Below are positions 5,501-11,337 of a DNA stretch of 11,337 nucleotides, one piece after another. Under the pieces are notes generated by a model that was not told where the DNA came from, did no database searches, and worked only from the letters and a program-made list of their open reading frames with translations. The stretch is from Ruminococcus flavefaciens. Lineage in GTDB: Bacteria > Bacillota > Clostridia > Oscillospirales > Ruminococcaceae. The translations under genes were made by a program, and so were the position numbers. Numbering within the stretch: position 1 is the first letter of the stretch; each line of letters begins with the position of its first letter. The stretch is from positions 1 through 11,337 of the forward strand of contig CADBQF010000331.1 in NCBI GenBank assembly GCA_902796705.1, in the 5' to 3' direction.

Positions 5501-6691
5501 TCAGCACTTGCTTCCCTTTGCACCGAACGAACCGCCGAGCGAAAGGATATTCGTATCGAACGAATAGTTTATCTTGGCAGCCTGTCTGTGGCGTTTGAGG
5601 GCGAGCTGTATCATCTTTTCAAGAAGCTGTGTATACTTGACTCCCTTGGGCTCCCAGAGATAGAATGCGAGCGAGCCGGGGATAGTATTTATCTCGTTGA
5701 TGTACACCTTATCTGTCTCCATGTCTATCATGAAGTCGATTCGTGTAACGCCGTTGCAGCCGAGATAGCGGAAAGCGTCAACGGCTGTCTTTCTGATGAA
5801 AGCGTCCTGTTCGGGAGTTATCTCAGCCGGTATCTTTCTTTTGAGAGTAGCCATGCCCTTGCTTCCGCCGCCGGATTTGCCGCCGCCGACGTATTTCTGC
5901 TCGAAGCTGAGGATATCCTCGTCGCTTGCCTGAACAGGCTCTTCGCATACAGAAGCGGCAGCAGCCTCGCTGTCACCGACAACAGAGCAGTTTATCTCCT
6001 TGAGCTTTACGACAGCCGGCTCAACGAGTATCCTGTCGGAGAACTCGAAGGCTTCTTCGATAGATCTTATAAGTCCGTCACGGTCGGAAGCCTTTGAGAT
6101 GCCGACGCTCGAACCGAGGTTGATAGGCTTTACGATGACCGGGTACGGGAATTTCTTCTCTACCTCAGCGATGCACTTGTTCATATCCTTCATATCGAAC
6201 GAGGCGAAGCGGCAGCAGTCAAGCACCGGGAAGCCTGCGTCCTTGAGGAGTATCTTCATAACGAATTTATCCATTCCTATAGCAGATGCAAGGACGTCAC
6301 AGCCTACGTACGGCAGATCGAGCGTGTGGAGGTAGCCCTGCAAAGCACCGTCCTCAACGTTCGTACCGTGAACGATCGGGAATGCAACGTCTATGTCGGA
6401 TATGAGGTTAGAGCCGAATTTCTTCATCTTCTGGCGAATGAGCTGTACCTTGCCCTCGCTGCGGACGAATACGCATTCAGTACACTCTTTGAGCAGAGCA
6501 GGGATATCCTTGAATGAATTGATATCCATGAGCTTTTCGCCTGTATAGAATTCATTTCCCTTTGTCATATAGACGGGGACGATGTTGTATTTCTGCTTGT
6601 TGATGCTTGCCATAGCCTGAACTGCCGAGATGACAGATACCTCATGCTCAACGCTTTTTCCGCCGAAAAGGACCGCAAGATTGATCTTCAT
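5501..6691 (-). CDS. ddl: D-alanine--D-alanine ligase
   Basis: A 396-residue ATP-grasp ligase that joins two D-Ala for the end of the peptidoglycan stem peptide. The N-terminal motif LFGGKSVEHEVSVISA has the substrate Glu (E15). FPIVHGTNVEDGALQGYL (104-121) and GMDK (139-142) are Ddl signatures. The ATP-grasp part has K187 in VKP and GSSVGI at 193-198. Metal ligands are in RIDF (D319) and NEIN (E333, N335), followed by TIPGS. The omega loop keeps Tyr267 in EQKY, which favours D-Ala-D-Ala over the D-Ala-D-Lac (VanA-type) product. This loop carries a Gly/Lys/Ser-rich insert (268-280) absent from E. coli DdlB, and a C-terminal tail of about 25 residues raises the total above the usual 310-370. 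GAGGAG precedes the ATG. The gene starts 18 bases after the Mur ligase stop, so the two are co-transcribed. Confidence 0.93.
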   Translation of the reverse strand: MKINLAVLFGGKSVEHEVSVISAVQAMASINKQKYNIVPVYMTKGNEFYTGEKLMDINSFKDIPALLKECTECVFVRSEGKVQLIRQKMKKFGSNLISDIDVAFPIVHGTNVEDGALQGYLHTLDLPYVGCDVLASAIGMDKFVMKILLKDAGFPVLDCCRFASFDMKDMNKCIAEVEKKFPYPVIVKPINLGSSVGISKASDRDGLIRSIEEAFEFSDRILVEPAVVKLKEINCSVVGDSEAAAASVCEEPVQASDEDILSFEQKYVGGGKSGGGSKGMATLKRKIPAEITPEQDAFIRKTAVDAFRYLGCNGVTRIDFMIDMETDKVYINEINTIPGSLAFYLWEPKGVKYTQLLEKMIQLALKRHRQAAKINYSFDTNILSLGGSFGAKGSKC

Positions 6692-6709
6692 AAAAATATC
6701 TCCTCTTTA

Positions 6710-8383
6710 TCAATAATTATCCGGAAGGTCGTTTTCAAGGAGAACGATCTTCTTTTTGTCTGTGCTTATCTGCTGCACCTTTGCAAGTGCATTATTGAGG
6801 GTATTTGCAACGAATACCTTCTTCATATCGAAGCCGGCAGCCTTTATACCGTTATATATCGGAGCAGTCTGCTTTCTGCCGACGAGGACGATGAAGTCGC
6901 ATACCTTTGCGGCTTCCTGTCCGAACTCGAAGTTGAGTTCCTCCTGTTTTGCACCGAGTTCTACCATACCCGGAGTAACGAGTATCTTGAATTCCTCAAA
7001 CAGACCGAGAACGCTGAGAGCAGCACGGCAGCCGCTCGGATTGGAGTTGTACGCATCGTCGATGTAGGTTATGCCGTTCCCGTGGTCAAGGAGCTGTAAT
7101 CTGTGCGGTACGGCGGCTATACGCTTTACCGGAAGAACGAGCTGTTCGAGCGGTATGCCTGTTCCGTGGCAGTATGCTATAGCACCTGTGACGTTGAGGA
7201 CGCTGTGTTCACCGAGGAGCTTCATGGAGAAGCGGCAGCTCTCGCCGTTGGGAGCGACAACTGTGAATTCCGTACCTCTGTGGCTGACGGAAACGTTCTC
7301 TGCACGGTAATCGCAGCCTTCGCTCATACCGTAGAGTATCGCATTCGGGTACTCCGGAGATTTGGCACGTATTATCTCGTTATCGCCGTTGAGGTAGAGC
7401 TTTCCGAGCGGAGAAACGCTGTCGGCAAGCTCGAATTTTGTATTTGCTACATTTTCTATAGAGCCGAAAGTTTCAAGATGCTGAGGGCCTACAGAAGTGA
7501 TGATGCCGTCGTGGGGATTTGCTATGCTGCAAAGTTCAGCTATCTCACCGACTCTTCTTGCACCCATTTCGCAGACGAAGTATTCGTGTGTGGGTTTGAG
7601 CTGTGTGCGGACTGTGATCGTAACGCCCATGGGAGTATTGAAGCTCTCCGGAGTTTTGAGCGTTTCATACTGTGAAGAAAGGAGTTCGCTGAGGTAGAAC
7701 TTCATGCTGGTCTTGCCGTAGCTTCCTGTGATGCCGACTTTGTGGAGGTCGGGCATGGAATCGAGTATCTTCTTAGCGTCGTTGATATACCAGTTCTGGA
7801 TAGCTTTTTCTATCGGCTTGTTGATGATATTCGAGAGCGGAACGAGCAGAGGAGTGAGGTAGAGTGCTGTTCCGATGAGAATGAACGGGAGGTTGTTCTT
7901 GTAGAAAGAATGTGTCAGCCTGTAGCCGAAGCTCTCTGTGCTTCCGTCGGAGCTTGCGGCATAAATGGTCGTGCCGAAGTAGGCGAGTATGCAAAGCACG
8001 GCAACTATCACGAAGAATGTCGTCATCATGCGTTTCATTCTTGCGGTGAAGACGAGGGGCTTCTTGTATGTCTTTCCGGGTTTGTAGACTGATATGATGA
8101 GCATATTAGCCAGTGTGAGCAGGACGAGTATCACGTAGGATATTATCCGGCTGCTCTTGTGGAGCATATTGTCCTTTCCGACTGCCGGGAAGAACAGGAG
8201 CAGGAACTGGAAAACAAAGAGGAACAGCGGGAAGATGTATCTCTTGTAGTTCTTCTTCATCCACCATGAATGCTCCGGTGTCTTGTAGCCGTTGAGCTGG
8301 AGCATATGGAATTCCCTCAGGCCGAAGAACAGGACTCCGACAAGTGTTATCCCTGCGTACAGACTGAAAATGATAGTATTCAT
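6710..8383 (-). CDS. Membrane-anchored MurF-type ligase (UDP-MurNAc-tripeptide--D-Ala-D-Ala ligase family)
   Basis: A 557-residue Mur ligase. Residues 217-226 (GITGSYGKTS) are the ATP P-loop. HLETFGSIENVANTKFE (302-318) carries the lysine (K316) expected to be carbamylated, and PHRLQLLDHGNGITYIDDAYNSNPSG (from 426 on) is the MurF-like signature before the C-terminal domain. MurF adds D-Ala-D-Ala to the UDP-MurNAc peptide. The N-terminus is unusual: about five membrane helices (near 3-20, 50-68, 79-98, 120-138, 165-184) occupy the place of the soluble uridine-binding domain, leaving about 30 soluble residues before the P-loop. The start at 8383 has AAGGAGA seven bases upstream and begins at the first helix; the ATG at 8452 would overlap the hydrolase end. 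The adjacent ddl, which makes its dipeptide substrate, supports MurF. Whether the substrate is soluble or lipid-linked is open, so I give no gene symbol. Confidence 0.88.
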   Translation of the reverse strand: MNTIIFSLYAGITLVGVLFFGLREFHMLQLNGYKTPEHSWWMKKNYKRYIFPLFLFVFQFLLLFFPAVGKDNMLHKSSRIISYVILVLLTLANMLIISVYKPGKTYKKPLVFTARMKRMMTTFFVIVAVLCILAYFGTTIYAASSDGSTESFGYRLTHSFYKNNLPFILIGTALYLTPLLVPLSNIINKPIEKAIQNWYINDAKKILDSMPDLHKVGITGSYGKTSMKFYLSELLSSQYETLKTPESFNTPMGVTITVRTQLKPTHEYFVCEMGARRVGEIAELCSIANPHDGIITSVGPQHLETFGSIENVANTKFELADSVSPLGKLYLNGDNEIIRAKSPEYPNAILYGMSEGCDYRAENVSVSHRGTEFTVVAPNGESCRFSMKLLGEHSVLNVTGAIAYCHGTGIPLEQLVLPVKRIAAVPHRLQLLDHGNGITYIDDAYNSNPSGCRAALSVLGLFEEFKILVTPGMVELGAKQEELNFEFGQEAAKVCDFIVLVGRKQTAPIYNGIKAAGFDMKKVFVANTLNNALAKVQQISTDKKKIVLLENDLPDNY

Positions 8384-8390
8384 CAATGAT

Positions 8391-8397
8391 TCTCCTT
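8391..8397 (-). promoter_or_regulatory. Shine-Dalgarno fixing the Mur ligase start
   Basis: AAGGAGA is seven bases upstream of the ATG at 8383. It selects this start over the in-frame ATG at 8452, which lies inside the upstream hydrolase gene and has no comparable site. Confidence 0.75.
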
Positions 8398-8424
8398 TTG
8401 CTGTAAATATGTATGCTCCTGATA

Positions 8425-9198
8425 TCAGCCGTCGATCTTCATGAATGAACACATGACACGGTTGAAAGTGAACTGCTGTTCAAGGAACGAATAGTGACCG
8501 GCATTTTCGAGCTTTACAAGTCCGGCATCGGGAATGAGTTTTTCCATTTTCTCTCCGTCAGAGAGCGGGGTAGCAGTATCGTTCACGCCCCATATAAGGA
8601 GTGTGGGGCATTTTATGTTAGGTATATACGGTTCGAGGTCTTCATTGACAACTTTGACGAGTACCTGTCTCATAAGCGGGGAAGCGGCTGCATAGTCGGC
8701 ACTTCCCATTTTTTTGCGGAAATTTTCGAGGGCATCGGGAGCTATCTTCTGCATGAGCTTAGTGGAGAGGAAAGCCTTGCCCATTTTGTAGTAACGAGTT
8801 CTCCAGCTCTTCTTGTTGGACTTCTGCGGCATGATACCGGCACTGTCAACGAGGATCACCTTAGTGACCTTGAACGGGAGCTGTTTGCGGCTGTTGAGCT
8901 TGATGATGACTCTTCCGCCGAACGAATGGCCGAGGAGCATGACTTCCTTTGTGTCATATGCTTTGAGGAATTCGAGGACGAAATCAACGTAGTCATCGAC
9001 GCACCATGCCGACGGCGGTTCTTGGCTCTCACCGAAACCGGGCATATCCATAGCAACGACGGTGTACTTCTTTGAGAGAAGCTCTATCAGGTTGGCGAAG
9101 AGCTTTATATTGCTTCCCCAGCCGTGGAGAAGCACGATGAGATCGCCGCTGCCTTTCTGTTCGTAATTTATTTTAATATTTTTTACTGTTCTGAACAT
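8425..9198 (-). CDS. Alpha/beta-hydrolase fold protein
   Basis: A 257-residue single-domain alpha/beta hydrolase. The oxyanion region is LLHGWGSN (23-30) and DMPGFGES is at 51-58. The nucleophile elbow is GHSFGG with S92. The acid is D207 in LIWGVNDTATP, and the histidine is H235 in ENAGHYSF. A helical lid region spans about 125-190. There is no signal peptide, so it should be cytoplasmic. The substrate cannot be told from sequence; esterases, lipases and peptidases share this pattern. It is the first gene after a consensus promoter, with GGAGAT before the ATG, and its stop is 41 bases before the Mur ligase start. It is therefore co-transcribed with two peptidoglycan-precursor enzymes, which suggests but does not prove a role connected with cell-wall precursors or membrane lipids. 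Confidence 0.92.
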   Translation of the reverse strand: MFRTVKNIKINYEQKGSGDLIVLLHGWGSNIKLFANLIELLSKKYTVVAMDMPGFGESQEPPSAWCVDDYVDFVLEFLKAYDTKEVMLLGHSFGGRVIIKLNSRKQLPFKVTKVILVDSAGIMPQKSNKKSWRTRYYKMGKAFLSTKLMQKIAPDALENFRKKMGSADYAAASPLMRQVLVKVVNEDLEPYIPNIKCPTLLIWGVNDTATPLSDGEKMEKLIPDAGLVKLENAGHYSFLEQQFTFNRVMCSFMKIDG

Positions 9199-9263
9199 CT
9201 GTTATCTCCATACAAGTATATTTCTATAGATACCGCATATTACCGGCATCACATATATAATTT

Positions 9264-9292
9264 ATTATATCACGCACCGAATGATATGTCAA
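9264..9292 (-). promoter_or_regulatory. Consensus sigma-A promoter of the hydrolase-Mur ligase-ddl operon
   Basis: On the minus strand TTGACA (plus 9287-9292) and TATAAT (plus 9264-9269) are both perfect consensus hexamers, with an ideal 17-base spacer. The expected start is near 9257, giving a leader of about 58 bases before the ATG at 9198. The sequence suggests strong, constitutive transcription, in keeping with an essential cell-wall function. Confidence 0.92.
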
Positions 9293-9308
9293 TTATTTAA
9301 TATGAAGA

Positions 9309-9335
9309 AAATATACTGCAATATGCCGTATATTT
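9309..9335. repeat. AT-rich 8-bp inverted repeat upstream of the operon promoter
   Basis: AAATATAC (9309-9316) and GTATATTT (9328-9335) are exact reverse complements around an 11-base loop. It lies 17 bases upstream of the -35 of the hydrolase-Mur ligase-ddl promoter, at the edge of the hairpin-rich stretch. On the minus strand the stem is followed by TCTTC only. It may be an upstream regulatory site or chance in AT-rich DNA. Confidence 0.3.
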
Positions 9336-9345
9336 AGGAATTTTG

Positions 9346-9548
9346 CGAGCTGAAGCCAGCTCGACCGCTTCGTCCGTTGCCGCTTGCTTCGCTCGCTTAC
9401 TCTTTACAGACGGCGAAGTCTGCTTTCGCTCAGTCCAAAGCAATGGAAAAAACACTGCGGCGATTCTTACTCCGGGATTCCAAAGGGTTGATAACCCTTT
9501 GGTCAGGTCAAGGGCTGAAAGCCCTTGTGGGGTGTGGGGCAAAGCCCC
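9346..9548. repeat. Gene-free hairpin array, candidate dispersed repeat element
   Basis: Five perfect hairpins lie in about 200 bases: CGAGCTG/CAGCTCG (9346-9363), CAGAC/GTCTG (9407-9422), CAAAGGGTT/AACCCTTTG (9481-9501, loop GAT), CAAGGGCT/AGCCCTTG (9509-9527, loop GAA) and GGGGC/GCCCC (9536-9548, loop AAA). The last three have 3-base loops and a pitch of about 24-28 bases, and related G-rich spacers lie between them. They look like diverged tandem units that kept self-complementarity. The stretch is richer in G and C than its AT-rich right flank. A minus-strand open frame of 81 codons (9297-9542) runs through it, but it has no ribosome binding site and crosses the promoter, so I do not call it a gene. 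It lies between the terminator of the upstream operon and the promoter of the next. Confidence 0.6.
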
Positions 9549-9551
9549 GAA

Positions 9552-9590
9552 TATAACAAAACTGCCGCCCTGACAGATATTCAGGACGGC
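9552..9590 (-). terminator. Rho-independent terminator of the FHA-PP2C-small protein operon
   Basis: On the minus strand GCCGTCCTGA and TCAGGGCGGC pair over 10 bp with one G-U wobble and a 7-base loop (stem arms at plus 9581-9590 and 9564-9573). AGTTTTGTTATAT follows as the U-rich tail. It begins 22 bases past the stop of the small membrane protein gene. The wobble pairs only in minus-strand RNA, which agrees with the direction of transcription. Confidence 0.85.
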
Positions 9591-9611
9591 TCGTGTTCGT
9601 TATACTGGATA

Positions 9612-9872
9612 TCAGACGATACGCTCGTCAGTTCCGACGGAGATCATATTATCCTCGATGACAAATTCAGGATCTACAGCCGGAGCAGGTCTGGGAGCGA
9701 TGATCTGGATATTTTCTTCCTCTTCTTCCGGCTGCGGACGTTCCGGAGTCTGCGGAGCATCGGGGGCAGGGGGCGTGAAAGGAGGAGCAGACCTTGTGCC
9801 GGAATTCTTTTTCTTTATGAATATTACGGCGGCTGCTATGGCTATAACGGCGATTATTATTATCCAGGGCAT
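9612..9872 (-). CDS. Small single-pass membrane protein with acidic proline-rich tail
   Basis: An 86-residue protein I do not recognise. Residues 2-19 are one hydrophobic helix (PWIIIIAVIAIAAAVIFI) followed by KKK, giving an N-out, C-in orientation by the positive-inside rule with no cleavable signal. The cytoplasmic tail is rich in Pro (about 27-47), then has a run of five Glu (50-54), then an acidic C-terminus. AAAGGAGA lies close before the ATG and the gene starts 26 bases after the phosphatase stop, so it is translated from the FHA-PP2C transcript. A terminator follows directly. A low-complexity tail and a membrane anchor would suit a docking or scaffold partner of the signalling proteins, but this is inferred from context only. 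Confidence 0.75.
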   Translation of the reverse strand: MPWIIIIAVIAIAAAVIFIKKKNSGTRSAPPFTPPAPDAPQTPERPQPEEEEENIQIIAPRPAPAVDPEFVIEDNMISVGTDERIV

Positions 9873-9898
9873 AACGTTCTCCTTTCCTTTGAAGTATA

Positions 9899-10666
9899 TC
9901 AGAAATCGGCTCTGAACATGGCGGCGGTGATATTGTCACGTTCTCCACGTTCTTTTATTGTCTCGATGAGGTCTGCCATTTTCTTTGTCATGGCAGTACG
10001 TGTTGTGACGATATTGGGCGAAAGGTTGTCGAAGAGTTCCTTTTCGCTGACTGCATGGCGGAAACCGTCCGAGCATATGAGGTAATTTACATTGTTTTCA
10101 AGCGAGCCGAAAGTTATATCCGGATCGACACGGCCTGCAACGCCTATACACTGAACGAGTGCATTGCGTTTCGGGTGAGTTTTTGCCTGTTCGGGAGTTA
10201 TCGCACCCTTTTTCAGCTCACGGTTGATGAAAGTATGGTCTTCCGTGAGTATCTGGAGCTGATACGAAAACTTATAGAGGCGGCTGTCGCCTACGTGGAA
10301 TATCATATACTTAGTTCCGAAAACGAGCATACCTGTGGCAGTCGTTCCGAGCTGTATATCGTATTTCTTGCCGTAGTCGATTATTTTTTTGTTGAGGAGC
10401 TTTATCTTTGAGGTCACGATAGCAGCCATGCGTTTCCAGTTCCACTCACCGAGTTCATTGGGGAGTTCGTTCTCGAACCATTCTGAAAAAGTCCTGACTA
10501 CTTCTGAACTTGCCAGCTCTCCCTTGGAGAGGCCGCCCATACCGTCACATACGAGGATAAGGGCAGTCCTGCCGTATTTAGATGAAGCTGTCTTCAGGCA
10601 ATAACTGTCCTGATTCGTATCCTTGACAGTACCGATATCTGTCTGGGCAGCAGCTATATATCTCAT
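9899..10666 (-). CDS. PP2C-family protein Ser/Thr phosphatase (Stp/PrpC type)
   Basis: A 255-residue phosphatase of the bacterial Stp length. The PP2C motifs are in order: TDIGTVKDTNQDS (9-21, D20), LVCDGMGG (38-45, D41), LGTTATG (106-112), FHVGDSRLY (123-131), TEDHT (141-145), ICSDGF (197-202, D200) and GERDNIT (241-247, D244). The four Asp are the expected Mn/Mg ligands, so it should be active. It has no signal peptide or membrane helix and acts in the cytoplasm. It removes phosphate from Ser/Thr, typically reversing a Hanks-type (PASTA) kinase; no kinase is in the window. GAGGAT lies upstream of the ATG. It follows the FHA gene by 58 bases and precedes the small membrane protein by 26, consistent with one operon in which FHA reads phospho-Thr and PP2C removes it. 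Confidence 0.94.
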   Translation of the reverse strand: MRYIAAAQTDIGTVKDTNQDSYCLKTASSKYGRTALILVCDGMGGLSKGELASSEVVRTFSEWFENELPNELGEWNWKRMAAIVTSKIKLLNKKIIDYGKKYDIQLGTTATGMLVFGTKYMIFHVGDSRLYKFSYQLQILTEDHTFINRELKKGAITPEQAKTHPKRNALVQCIGVAGRVDPDITFGSLENNVNYLICSDGFRHAVSEKELFDNLSPNIVTTRTAMTKKMADLIETIKERGERDNITAAMFRADF

Positions 10667-10724
10667 CGTTATCCTCTTTTCCCGGTATGCAGACAGCCGT
10701 GCTGCGGTCTGATGCCGTATTTAT

Positions 10725-11337
10725 TCATGAAAGAAATCTGAAATTCTCGTTGGAAAGCCTGAATACATCTCCGCTTCTTATCTCGATGTCCACCATAGGC
10801 GGGATAGGCGATCCGTTGAGGAAAGTCTTGTTTGTGGAATTATTGTCCCAGAGGTAATATCTTCCGTCACGCTCGACGATAGTGGCGTGTACACGGCTTA
10901 CAGTGTTATTGCCTTTTACGCAGAAATCGACCTTGTTCTTTTCCTTGCCGATCTTGAAATACGGTCTGTCAACTACGGCTTCCTCGCCTGTATTCTGACG
11001 GACTATGCGTGGGAAGGATTCAACATAATTTTCGTGGAGGAGGACAGTCGGGGCATCGAAGCTCGAACCGTATACTTCCTCTTCCTGAGAGTAATCCCTG
11101 TCGTACATCTGACCGGAGGGATAGCTTCTGCTGTCCTGGACAGGCTGTTCCGGGGGATCGATATACTGGAATATAGAGCCGCCCTTGGCAGGGGGAACGT
11201 TCTGTACGGGAGCTGCATTCTGAACAGGTGCAGGAGCAGCGGGAGCGGCTGGCTCAACAGGCTTAGGCTGCTCAACAGGCTTGACTTCCTGAACGGGAGC
11301 TGCAGGCTCGACCGGCTTAGGCTGTTCTACAGGCTGA
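10725..11337 (-). CDS. FHA-domain protein, C-terminal part (5' end outside the window)
   Basis: The frame is open from the window edge, with 203 residues visible, so an internal Met at 11108 is not the likely start. The first 60 or so visible residues are a Pro/Glu/Val/Ala/Lys-rich linker with an 18-residue tandem repeat, then a Tyr/Ser/Glu-rich stretch. The last 85 residues are an FHA phosphothreonine-binding domain: YFKIGKEKNKVDF, then NNTVSRVHA (conserved Ser, Arg and His), WDNNSTNKTFLNG and DVFRLSNENFRF. In STNKTF a Lys replaces the usual Gly of STNGT, and IGK has Lys for the usual Arg. FHA domains bind pThr peptides, and the PP2C gene downstream fits. The missing N-terminus may hold a DUF6382-like or other domain, as in some clostridial FHA proteins; this is a guess that the window cannot test. 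Confidence 0.9.
   Translation of the reverse strand, partial: QPVEQPKPVEPAAPVQEVKPVEQPKPVEPAAPAAPAPVQNAAPVQNVPPAKGGSIFQYIDPPEQPVQDSRSYPSGQMYDRDYSQEEEVYGSSFDAPTVLLHENYVESFPRIVRQNTGEEAVVDRPYFKIGKEKNKVDFCVKGNNTVSRVHATIVERDGRYYLWDNNSTNKTFLNGSPIPPMVDIEIRSGDVFRLSNENFRFLS
11241..11333 (-). repeat. 54-base tandem repeat coding the Pro-rich linker
   Basis: Two copies, the second partial, of a unit beginning PVEQPKPVEPAAP are 54 bases (18 codons) apart, at about 11333-11280 and 11279-11241. The DNA copies differ at some third positions, so the repeat is not brand new. Length changes in such linkers are common and leave the FHA domain intact. Confidence 0.7.

Noticed and set aside
5462..6097. Plus-strand open frame of 211 codons opposite ddl
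   Set aside because: The frame is antisense to conserved Ddl motifs; the length comes from codon bias of the real gene.
7103..7675. Plus-strand open frame of 190 codons opposite the Mur ligase
   Set aside because: Antisense shadow without any domain signature.
8494..9075. Plus-strand open frame of 193 codons opposite the hydrolase
   Set aside because: Antisense to a complete catalytic triad gene; no own start signals.
9297..9542. Minus-strand open frame of 81 codons through the hairpin array
   Set aside because: It has no ribosome binding site, a composition dictated by the hairpins, and an end that overlaps the promoter of the next operon. It is best seen as chance coding in a repeat.
9346..9548. 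CRISPR array
   Set aside because: The units are self-complementary and not identical, spacers are only 6-8 bases between the last hairpins, and no cas gene is present.

Overview
This 11.3 kb window reads as chromosomal DNA of an anaerobic, low-to-mid-GC Firmicute, most likely a gut Clostridia member of the Ruminococcus / Oscillospiraceae type. This is inferred from gene content (ferredoxin-linked NfnAB, Rex, a PP2C/FHA signalling pair, a clostridial-type D-Ala-D-Ala ligase), strong AGGAGG-type ribosome binding sites and consensus sigma-A promoters. No rRNA or tRNA gene, phage or transposase gene, or CRISPR array is visible. Every gene I can support lies on the minus strand, so genes are read from high to low coordinates. 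The many plus-strand open frames are antisense shadows.

Layout in the direction of transcription. (1) 11337-9612: a signalling cluster made of the C-terminal part of an FHA-domain protein (5' end outside the window), a PP2C-type Ser/Thr phosphatase and a small one-helix membrane protein, closed by a hairpin terminator (9552-9590). (2) 9548-9309: a gene-free stretch with several self-complementary hairpins, including a run of three with similar design. (3) 9292-5501: a perfect-consensus promoter (TTGACA-17-TATAAT) drives an alpha/beta hydrolase, a membrane-anchored MurF-type ligase and a D-Ala-D-Ala ligase. The last two make and attach the D-Ala-D-Ala end of the peptidoglycan stem peptide. (4) 5448-4921: an interrupted dyad, then a three-helix membrane protein of unknown function. 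(5) 4863-3181: a maltose/galactoside-type O-acetyltransferase and a LysR-type regulator, ending in a clear rho-independent terminator. (6) 3137-130: an 11-bp perfect inverted repeat, a promoter and the operon nfnA-nfnB-rex. NfnAB is the electron-bifurcating, NADH-dependent ferredoxin:NADP+ oxidoreductase and Rex senses the NADH/NAD+ ratio, so the operon joins a redox enzyme to a redox sensor. A 17-bp-stem hairpin follows rex.

I do not see a wholly new system. The points most worth a second look are the Mur ligase whose N-terminal substrate domain is replaced by membrane helices, the hairpin array at 9346-9548, the inverted repeat ahead of nfnA, the Rex whose wing-region sequence departs from textbook Rex, and the unrecognised small membrane protein linked to the phosphatase/FHA pair.
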